From NCBI RefSeq assembly GCF_020382885.2, contig NC_058496.1:17650501-17714500 (forward strand): a DNA stretch of 64,000 bases. Reading direction: 5' to 3'. The position numbers were made by a program, and so were the translations under genes. Source of the DNA: Scatophagus argus (lineage: Eukaryota > Chordata > Actinopteri > Scatophagidae). Below the pieces are notes generated by a model. That model did not search any database, was not told the origin of the DNA, and worked only from the letters and a program-made list of their open reading frames with translations. Positions 56,201 through 64,000 of the stretch are shown piece by piece (within the stretch, counting starts at the first letter, position 1; each line of letters begins with the position of its first letter).

Positions 56201-59200
56201 CTCTACTTAAGCCTGGGTTTCACTATAAGGCTTCAATATGTTACAGTCAAAAATTTGGGGAGACACTCACTTGTATACTGTGACTAACTTTGGTGTTGCA
56301 GTATTGATGTCCAGGTGGAAACTGTGAAAATGTTTTACTAAGGCAGAACTGAAACCACTTTTTCTGAGACCTTTACTTATGAAAAGTGATTTAGAATGAG
56401 GCCTGTAGCTCTGGGCCAAAGACGGATCCAGACAGTTTGTGTTTGTCCCTTTCCTTTTTCAACATGACTCCGCCCTTGTGCACAAAGCCAGCTCTACAAA
56501 GACATGGGTTTCCTGGTTTGGTGTGGAAGAACTTGACTTGCCTACACCCTAACTTGAACCCCATCCATCCATTACTTGTGGGATGAACTGCTGGCCCATG
56601 GTTTTTAATGACATGTTTAAGAAAGTCATATGATTGTAATGCCAGCTACTGGCAAACGTAGGTCTGTAGGATATTGGTTTTTAGTAAAACCTATTTCAGT
56701 CCCCAAACTTAAACATTCTGTATCCACAGGTTGTTTCTCTCTCGTGGAGCAGACGTCAATCAGAGGAACAGGGACGGAGAGACAGTTCAGGACTGCTGTG
56801 TCTACGGCTCAAAGGTGTGGACGGCCCTCAACACTAACAAGAAGCTTACCGATGCCAGGAGAGGCAGGGACGCTCAGGGGGAAAGAATGCTCAGCAGGTA
56901 GACAGCAAAACTGCGCTGTGCGTGTATATGTGTATGTTTTAGTTGGGTTATGTAATAACATTAATTTTAGGGTTAGTGTTTCTAATATTACAAGTATATA
57001 TATTTATGTAATAACACACATTGCTGCTCTGTACACTCTGTTTTGGTGATTTTTGTTGACACTGTTCCTCTGCTGTGGGTAACGCAACGCCCTGAACACA
57101 CTAGGGAAACAAAAAATGAGCACAACAAACTTGGTGAGGCATCTTTATGAGGAATTTGGAGCGGCCAGTAAAGCTCTCGTTTCAACAACACTGAAGTATT
57201 TAACAGTTGTAATAAATGTTAACCAGGCCTGTGCACACGTTAACGATAGCCGTTTAACTATTGGTAATTAGCTGATAGACACATTAAACGCCTATTACGT
57301 AGCTCTTAATATGCCTCGTAATTTTATTTTTCATTCTCCCCTTTGTTACAGTCTGAAACAAAGTGACTGACTGACTGACAGACAGACAGACAGCGGGGTT
57401 CAGCCATAATATTTTTTTCCATGTCCCTGAAGTCAGTTTTTACTTGTCCCTTATAAAATGATCTATTCATAACAGATGATCAAATAACACAAAGACTGAA
57501 GCTAATTGTCATAATTAATCTTATCGACCTTTCTCTTGAAGAACTGCCATGATCAGTCGATTGAAAGAAAATTAGTTGCCGGCCACTTAATCAAGCTGCA
57601 GATTCAAGAACAATGCTCTTGTTCTTTCATCAGTTTCTATCTGCAGTTGTTTCTGATTTTCCTAAGAGCCATTCTGTATCGAGGGATTGTTTGATTTGGG
57701 TACTTAAACTGTACTGGTGCATCAAGAGTTGTTTCCTGTGGACACTGCGTTTCCATTGTATCTGCTTGTCACAGCAATGGATTTTGTTGTTGTTTTCCAG
57801 TTTGAGTCAGGTTTTGTATCTTCTCGATGTCATCTGTGTGCATATAACTGTGATGCACCATTGTGCTGTGACACATCGCTCAGGTGTGGACAAGTTATTT
57901 ATTCCTTGTGAAGCTGGGATTGCGTTTGTGCTTATGGGTGCTGGACACACTTAGCTGAGGGACAAGGAGTTCCAGCACAGTTTCTGGACCAGGTCGCTAA
58001 GAATTTGGTCCAGCACAAAACTGCATATATAAAAGAGTGTTTATATTTCTGTTTGTGTACATGATGAACAAACAAGATACATGTGAGCTGTGGCTTTTTT
58101 TTCTTTTTTTTTTCTTACCGTGCATAATTGAATCAGTGTCCTTCTCTTAGGGACATTTCTCGAGGTTATGAAGCAGTTCCTATCACCTGTGTTAATGGTG
58201 TCGACAGTGAACCATGCCCTGAAAACTTTAAATACGTACCTGACAATTGTGTCACCTCCCAGCTGAACATAGACAAGGACATCACACACTTACAGGTGAG
58301 ACTCTCAAATTATTGCAGTGCTCTAAAGAAGGTCAAATAAGACAAACTTTTAATATCTCTGTGTATTTTAAGAATAAGTCTGGTTATATTTTATATTTTC
58401 CTGATTGTCAACAAGCCACAAGCGCAGAGTCCAAGCCAACGATGAATGCATCATCACAAATTGTTGTGTATCAAAACCTGGTATATCTTCTTTTTCTGTG
58501 CCATGGAGGGCCATTGTTTTCCAAAAACTGTTAAAAACATATCAGTGAGTCACGCTGTTGCACTGAGTGAGGTGTTCCTTCATTACCTTGATCACAAACA
58601 CACTGTAGCTTATTGTGACTCAACCATACATCATCCTGCTGCTCATAATAATCACTAGAGAAGCAATTAAACATTAATGTGTGGATAAATTCAATTGGAA
58701 CCAGTGGCTTGGAGTGCTTCACACAAGGTGGGAAAGAACTGAGAGATGAATAAAGACATTCCTGATTTTGACCTTTTCATTGGATTTGTTGACAGTAAGC
58801 AATATATAGAGTGTCATCGACCTTAACCTTTAGCCTGGTGCTCCCGTGACTTTTACATTGCTGTTTCAGATTCTCTTCAGACTTGTTCTGTGTTGGAAGT
58901 GTTACAGAAATGTCACCGGGTGTCACCTACTAAGATTGCTATCGTGATTATTTTTGAAAAGTGAGGCCTTGTGAGATTGTTTTGGTGTGAATTGCTGAGT
59001 TTTATTGTCAGTAGAGGCCTATAGCTCGTATCTCTGCAACTCACAATAAAACAATCAATATGGTTAAATAACTCTACAGGTAAGAGAACGAATCTATATT
59101 TCTGATTTTGGTAAACTGTCTTTTTTAAATAGACCAAAAAATATTACAAAAGAATAAGATAAAAGCTGCAACGTGTCGCAATATCTGACTTGTAATAGCT

Positions 59201-62200
59201 CAGTCCTTGTGTCCTTCAGCACTGCAGCTGTACGGACGACTGCTCATCCAGTACCTGTGTGTGTGGTCAGCTCAGTCTGCGATGTTGGTATGACAGTGTA
59301 AGTTGAGCAACAACACATTTTAGGGTGTTTTACGGTTAAGAATATATCAGTTATGTGTGCGGTATTCATTTTATCATATTTTATTACAATGTTATTCCAA
59401 ATGGAATTTTGGTTTTCAGTTAATTAACACATTTAAGTGGACCTTGAGAATGAGAAAAATAAAATTCCTACTATTCTTTGCTGAATTCAGCTTGCAATAT
59501 TTGCAATATCAGGTTTTCCGTTAGCTTCCTAAACTGAGGAATCAGGGTTACTTATGTAACTTAACTTACTTTGTTAAAATAATGAAACATGTTTTTTTTC
59601 CCTGGTTCCCCAGTTTGTAACATGTTTCTTGGTGTGTACCTAGGAGGGTCGACTACCTCTGGACTTCTGTCAGCGGGAGCCTCCAGTGCTCTTTGAGTGT
59701 AACCACGCCTGCTCCTGTTGGAGGACCTGCAGGAACCGAGTGGTCCAGAACGGATTGAGGTGAGGTGTTTGTCATTTTAGATGCAACACAGCAAGGTTGA
59801 CTGACAGAAAAGTAGATGTAGTAGGTGTTAATGTTCTCACAGATCCTTGAAATATATTTTATTTAATTGTAGTAATTAGGCTACACTCACGCTGTCTGCA
59901 TGTGTGTCTCCCACTGTTGTGCCATTGTTTCACACTCCAGCTGCCTCAAGAAGGTTTTTTTTCCATTCATCCTGCTGCTCTGATGCTTACATGCACATAC
60001 GAAGGACGTTGCAGGCAGGCGGTGGTTACAGGGCCAAAAGGGAAGGGGACTCGGTTCTCTCTTGCAGCAAAAAAATAGCTCTATAAGTTGTTTTTCTCTC
60101 TCATGTTTTTGTCTTAGGGTTCCTGTTGTTCTGTCAGATGCTGGAGATGATAAGTAATTGCCTTGTTTTTTCAGAGCCCGGCTGCAGCTCTTCAGGACAC
60201 AGAAGATGGGCTGGGGAGTGAGGGCCATGCAGGATATCCCTCAAGGAACATTCATTTGCGAGTGAGGACAGGCTTTCATGAAAGAAATGACTGAATTCAT
60301 TGTTTTTTACAGTGTGAAATGTTGAACAGAAGCTGCACTCCTCCCCCCTCTAATGCTTCCACAGGTATGTTGGGGAGATCGTCACCGACGCAGAGGCCGA
60401 CAAGCGGGAGAATGACTCTTTTCTCTTCACCCTCGACAACAAGGTGACTGAACTGGTTTTCATTCATTTTTAAAGTGTTGACCAACTTGGTTGGAGATGG
60501 GCTCTGCTTCACCTTTAGGTTTTGATTTGTAACCACTGACTGTATTGGCAACAGAGCCTGTATTAAACAAGCAACTCAGAATTAATCCTTGAAAACTCTT
60601 TCACACAGCATTCTACAGTGATTTTCAGCGAGAAAAGGAATAACTCCCAGAACTAAAAACAATGCATATCTCATAATGGTCCTTTCCATACTAAAATGAA
60701 AGTAAACTTTGCCAAGGTACTCACATGCACTTAGCGCACCAAACGCATACCTTTTAAAAGCTCAAACACAATATGTCTTTCTAGAAATCATGACTCGGTT
60801 ACTCAAGATAATCCATAGACCTTGTTGTGAGCATTTTCTTTTCGGAATTATTTTCCTTCTATATCACTTTTGACCAATAAGGAGTGATTTCTTTCTTGAA
60901 AACATGAACCCAAAATCAAGTTTTTGCGGGTGTAAATCTGTGGCATCTGAATAAGTCTGGATGCAGTTTAATTTATCCTGTTATGGATTTAAATCTTGCT
61001 TTGAAGCAAACTAACATTGTGCAGTGCTGTTCAGACGTTGATATAGGCCTGTGAGAGTGCAAAAACTCCAATGAAAGAATGTTCTTTTAGTCCAGTATCA
61101 CACACCAAAAGGTACCCTGCACATGTGGGTTTAATGCTTACTTGACCTTCTGAGACAAGTAAATGAAAGCAAGCCAGTGCATGGTTTTGTATACATGTGT
61201 CAAATACTTTATATCAAATAAAACCCAGATTCCCAAACAGCTGTAAAATTTCAATAAAAGCAGAATGTAATAATTCTGACCAACAATGTCTTCCTGAGCC
61301 CATGATGTAATGAACAATTGTGTGTTTGACAAAGTGGTGAACCTCCCTCTGTTCTCTCTGGTGAATGACTGAGCCTTTTGAGGATGACGATGATTGTAAT
61401 CGCGATTCATCTGTCATATCTAACTAACTAGCATGTCAGACATTTTCAGGAAGAGGTACTGAGTGTATGTGCTGTTCTGTATGGTCAGCAGGTGGCACAG
61501 CAGAGTTGCTCATCCATACACTGCTCAGTGCATGGTGCACTGTCAGCAATACTCTTCATGGTTTTACACACTGGTGTTAATCTGACAAGACTAATAACAC
61601 GAGTCGTCAGAATATCAAATGTGCTGGAACCAAACAGCGTAGTTGTTAATATTATTGTCCAAATTATGAGACTGATAAGTTGGTGGTCTAAGGTAAAAGA
61701 GTTATGGAACTCTCGCTTCAAGCACACAAAGTTCCACTTTGAGTTAATAACTTCTGTGGTATTTCCGTTTTGGGTCACTGAAAATCGCAAGCCAGCACTG
61801 TTTAAGAAAATGGACATTGTTGTTCTTGCTGTCATCTGCTACCTCAAGGACATAGTGGCAACACTGTTTGTTTAAAGGTTTTCTTGTGCAGGATTAACAG
61901 TAGCATTTCAGGTGATCCCATTCTCAGTTTGATCTATGAAGTCATTTATTTCATTTGGATTAAACTGTTGATGTGTTCACAACCTGTGCAGTGGTCTGCC
62001 TTGAACTTTTGGTCATGTCATTATGTTCTGACACCTTAGCATTTATGTTGGTGGGTGCAGAGTCACCAGCTGATGAAACTAAGAGTCCAGTTTCCAGACC
62101 AGGGCATCACTTGGTAAACCCTAAGAGAAGATGTGACAGTGACTTTTTTTGGTCATCATCTTGTGCAGGTGGGAGATGTACACTGCATTGATGCAAGACT

Positions 62201-62547
62201 CTTTGGCAACATTGGGCGCTTCATCAACCATCTGTGTGAGCCCAACCTGCTGGCTGTGAGGGTGTTTACCATGCACCAGGATCTACGTTTCCCCAGGATA
62301 GCCTTCTTCTCCAGCAGGCCCATCAAAGCTGGAGATCAGATAGGGTGAGTGTCCCTGTCTGCTGTCTTCCTTTCCCTGCTCTGGAGATTACTTTCAAATA
62401 AAATGTCAAAATCAAGACAATATAATGAGCTGGTGTCCCTTTCTTGCCAGGTTTGACTATGGTGATCACTACTGGAGGGTGAAGAGCAAGTTCTTCAGCT
62501 GCCATTGCGGTTCTCCCAAATGTCGCCACTTAGCTGCTAGCAGATAG
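44222..62547 (+). CDS. ehmt1: Euchromatic histone-lysine N-methyltransferase 1 (EHMT1/GLP)
   Basis: Nuclear enzyme that mono- and dimethylates H3K9 with G9a and reads the mark through ankyrin repeats. Coding exons: 44222-44590, 45764-45896, 47100-47182, 48451-48670, 48843-48991, 49911-50054, 50894-51201, 51328-51411, 51496-51584, 51714-51820, 53221-53343, 53822-53923, 54021-54125, 55883-56037, 56730-56897, 58151-58295, 59220-59297, 59644-59759, 60175-60261, 60365-60443, 62169-62344, 62451-62547; all phases agree and give about 1038 aa. An in-frame TAA at 44183 precedes the ATG. Visible features: [20 protein letters not shown]; a Cys-rich region; seven or so ankyrin repeats with cage residues in [14 protein letters not shown] and CLHWAALSG; pre-SET cysteines; SET with [26 protein letters not shown]; post-[15 protein letters not shown]1 rather than EHMT2 from [18 protein letters not shown] and synteny. 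Oddities: short N-terminus, Phe in DSFLF, GC donors. Confidence 0.93.
44501..44525 (+). repeat. (GCT)n repeat coding for a polyalanine run in ehmt1 exon 2
   Basis: Eight consecutive in-frame alanine codons built from a GCT trinucleotide run. It lies in the low-complexity N-terminus and is probably length-polymorphic. Confidence 0.85.
44591..45763 (+). other. Candidate GC-AG intron in ehmt1, with an alternative GT donor at 44345
   Basis: The exon reading ends GCACAG and continues GCAAGT, the GC-donor consensus; the next exon starts after CCAAAG at 45764. Both sides are phase 0. A GT donor at 44345 (AAAG/GTAACT) is also phase 0 and would skip 82 codons including the polyalanine run. The intron also contains (GT)n at 44741-44759 and, at about 44780-45250, sequence that faintly resembles a decayed Tc1-like repeat. 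Confidence 0.5.
45897..47099. other. ehmt1 intron with a GTACTT-type teleost repeat
   Basis: About 46222-46450 (GTACTCAAGTACTTTT, GTACTTTTTACTCCACTA) is a copy of a very common fish repeat, in the opposite orientation to the copy at 5224-5316. The rest is not recognised. Confidence 0.5.
47183..48450. other. ehmt1 intron, candidate GC-AG
   Basis: The reading frame and phase fit a donor AAG/GCAGGT at 47183 joined to the acceptor AAGCAG at 48450. The nearby GT donor at 47187 gives the wrong phase for the next exon. I searched the interval for the Glu/Asp-rich exons normal in EHMT1 and saw none. No repeat is named. Confidence 0.45.
48821..48839. repeat. (GT)n run abutting an ehmt1 3' splice site
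   Basis: GT dinucleotides end two bases before the acceptor AG at 48841-48842 and replace the polypyrimidine tract. Confidence 0.9.
48992..49910. other. ehmt1 intron with a common teleost repeat
   Basis: About 49305-49595 (AGCTGTAACTAATGATTATT, TTAATCTGTCAATCGATTAA and a matching AGTTGACAACTAATTG end) is a widespread teleost interspersed repeat; a related degenerate piece is at about 20755-20900. Class not assigned. Confidence 0.5.
50055..50893. other. ehmt1 intron, no recognised element
   Basis: About 840 bp of AT-rich sequence. The acceptor TCCCACAG is at 50893. Confidence 0.4.
51821..53220. other. ehmt1 intron with two (GT)n runs
   Basis: Runs of GT at 52726-52746 and 53180-53207, the second ending a few bases before the acceptor CCCACAG at 53220. 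No gene content; the rest is not recognised. Confidence 0.6.
54360..55001 (-). mobile_element. LINE 3' fragment and associated teleost repeat in an ehmt1 intron
   Basis: Minus-strand 54701-54393 encodes a LINE ORF end: [33 protein letters not shown] and [14 protein letters not shown]. The neighbouring sequence to about 54960 (CATTCTGGATTATTTGTAAA, AAGGGCGTTGCAGTAGTC) belongs to a repeat common in fish. A T-run at 54987-55001 marks the right end. Frame is broken. Confidence 0.6.
55262..55700 (+). mobile_element. Tc1-like transposon remnant
   Basis: Starts near ACTACATAGACAAAAGGATT. It carries a decayed plus-strand transposase C-terminal half in several frames ([21 protein letters not shown]-like relics, then [15 protein letters not shown]- and [16 protein letters not shown]-like codons), ending near 55700. 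Same family as 21108-21376 and 32972-33530. Confidence 0.65.
56420..56600 (+). mobile_element. Short Tc1-like transposase relic
   Basis: Pieces such as TGTGCACAAAGCCAGCTC, AAAGACATGGGTTTCC and TTGAACCCCATCCATCC correspond to the catalytic-domain region of Tc1-like transposases; heavily mutated, no ends visible. Confidence 0.5.
56898..58150. other. ehmt1 intron
   Basis: 1.25 kb without a supported gene. A short CTGACTGACTGACAGACAGA-type simple repeat lies at 57368-57393. A TTTTTTTTCTTTTTT tract at 58095-58113 serves as the pyrimidine tract of the acceptor at 58150. Confidence 0.5.
58296..59219. other. ehmt1 intron, no recognised element
   Basis: About 920 bp; short open frames on both strands have no recognisable content. 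Confidence 0.4.
60444..62168. other. ehmt1 intron between the two halves of the SET domain
   Basis: 1.7 kb. An open stretch at 61492-61875 (127 codons) has no recognisable domain and overlaps an antisense one, so I do not call it a gene. No named repeat. Confidence 0.4.
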
Positions 62548-63880
62548 AAAGTCGCTGATGATGAACAGTCTCTCTTTCTGCCTGGACACATTGCGTGACC
62601 TCTAATGTCAGAAACACTGCCCTCTGAACCAGATGCCACATAAGACTAATGCTTTGAGTCGGTAAACCTCCAGGACATTTATTTATGCACACTTACATTT
62701 CTGTATGAAGAACGCTGCAGTTTATCACCAGTCAGAAATACTTTGTGAGAGTGGGTTTAGCTAGTTTTAAAGAGCCAACAGTCAGGTTAAAAAATAGTCT
62801 AATAGGTGATTTTAACATTCATAGACTCTTCCATGAATACCACTAACTTTTGTGGATTAATGAAGCGAATTTATGTTTTTGTTAGTTTGAATGTGCTTTT
62901 TACTACCTGTCTAATTAGCAATTAAACACATTGTAAATGTATGTATTTTCATTTTGTTTTTTATGGTCTCAGAGTCAGTGTTCCCTTTCATCTCAAAGGT
63001 GTTATATGAGGTTGACATCAGGGCTCTGGGCAGGCCAGTCAGTTTCTTCGACAGCAAACTGGGAACCATGTCTTCATGGAGCTGGCTTTGTGCTTGAGGA
63101 CATTGTCATCTTAAAACAGGAAAGTAATCAAAACAGACTGGTTACACAAGTTTGAAAAATGCTGTTGTCTAGAATATCAATATGGAGCTAATCTCTACGT
63201 CCTGCATCCGAGATAAGTTCTAGGCAAGCATTAGCTAAATTAAACAGTTCCTTACTTTTACTGAGAACCGCTGGAATCCCCTGAAGGACATTGTGAGAAC
63301 AGTAGACTACTTGGCAAGTTTTCTGCCAAAATATTTCTCCATACTTTATAGTGATTTTACATAGTCAGAAACTCACTCTATTATTGTTGTATATTTTTAG
63401 TTGCATCAGTCAGCCATCCATTTGTAAAATACATAAGAATGATAGATGATGATGGCACACTTTAAAAGGCTATAATCAGTTTTCACTTTTATATAGATTC
63501 TTCACAGGGACAATCTGTGATATTTTAGAAGGCGTCTTAGAATTTCCAAAAAAAAAAGAGAAATCTATAAAAAATGTTAACTAAAACGTCTGTTTTTAGC
63601 AATGCATAGTTTAAATTTTTTTTTGAATATTTCTTTGTGGCGACTGTCTCAAATGGTTTCCATCAATTGTTGCAACAGATTGTTTTACTGTGAAATTTTT
63701 GACCGGCAGTTGTGTTCTTTATCTCATGTTTAGTGTACGCTAGACACATACCCGATGCACATTATTATGCACATTGTTAAATTCCAATCGCAGTGCCTTT
63801 CAGGTTTTGTCTCAGTAAATTTGGAATGAGTAACGCATTTTTATTTAAAAAATAAAAACCGATCAAGCTGGATCACGAAA
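62548..63880. other. ehmt1 3' UTR and downstream spacer with a Tc1-like relic
   Basis: ATTAAA at 62921-62926 is the best polyadenylation candidate for ehmt1. About 62975-63130 (AGGTTGACATCAGGGCTCTG, GCAGGCCAGTCAG, ATGTCTTCATGGAGCTGGCT) is the minus-strand equivalent of a Tc1-like transposase C-terminal region, decayed. The rest is AT-rich. Confidence 0.5.
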
Positions 63881-63903
63881 ATGCTCTTATATTGAAATTA
63901 ATT

Positions 63904-63973
63904 ACGGAAGTGTGTTTATTCGGCGGAGCTTGATCCCGGTGTGGGGCGCTCTCCTCCTTGTTGCTATGGAAAC
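63904..63973. promoter_or_regulatory. Probable promoter of the next gene: ETS site and RFX X-box
   Basis: ACGGAAGTG (63904-63912) is an ETS-type site. GTTGCTATGGAAAC (63960-63973) fits the two-half-site RFX X-box consensus almost perfectly. The last 100 bases switch from AT-rich to GC-rich. The gene itself is outside the window. Confidence 0.55.
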
Positions 63974-64000
63974 AGGGCCGGTCCAGGTGGAGCCACTGGC

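Noticed and set aside
61492-61875. 127-codon open stretch in the ehmt1 SET intron
   Set aside because: No domain, no splice or promoter context, and an equally long antisense frame overlaps it.

Overview
This window is nuclear DNA from a ray-finned fish, most likely a percomorph teleost. The evidence is split genes with GT-AG introns and vertebrate-length proteins, AATAAA polyadenylation signals, and a dense fish-type repeat load: Tc1-like elements, Rex/L2-like LINEs, a BEL/Pao LTR element, a tRNA-derived SINE and many (GT)n runs. I cannot name the species.

Five host genes lie head to tail on the + strand. (1) 208-2697: the 3' part of an ecto-nucleoside triphosphate diphosphohydrolase (NTPDase, probably entpd8). 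(2) 3774-12402: a complete nelfb (negative elongation factor B), 13 exons and 583 aa. (3) 15946-16944: a single-exon P2Y-like class A GPCR. (4) 18328-37088: a complete arrdc1 (arrestin-domain protein with PSAP and PPxY motifs), 8 exons and 456 aa. (5) 44222-62547: ehmt1/GLP (H3K9 methyltransferase with ankyrin repeats and pre-SET/SET/post-SET), 22 coding exons and about 1038 aa. ENTPD8, NELFB, ARRDC1 and EHMT1 also lie together on human 9q34.3, so this is a conserved syntenic block; the GPCR is the member I do not know from that block. A sixth gene may begin just past the right edge, where 63904-63973 looks like a promoter with an ETS site and an RFX X-box.

Mobile DNA sits in introns and between genes. 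A structurally complete BEL/Pao retrotransposon (21715-29116) lies in arrdc1 intron 2. Its two 392-bp LTRs read as identical, it is flanked by a 5-bp TAACC duplication, and its gag-pol ORF is intact, so it is very recent. Between arrdc1 and ehmt1 an open LINE (38720-42166, minus strand) is inserted into an older, decayed LINE of another family (about 38330-43060), with a 5-bp duplication at the junction. A tRNA-derived SINE, several Tc1-like fragments, LINE 3' tails and common teleost repeats fill the introns.

The most interesting host-gene observations are in ehmt1. A Tyr-to-Phe change sits at the SET-domain position linked to methylation-state specificity, the acidic N-terminal segment is missing, and (GT)n runs abut two of its 3' splice sites. 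Inferred GC-AG introns occur in nelfb (one) and ehmt1 (two). I found no CRISPR array, operon, rRNA or other prokaryotic feature, and no clear sign of a wholly new multi-gene system.
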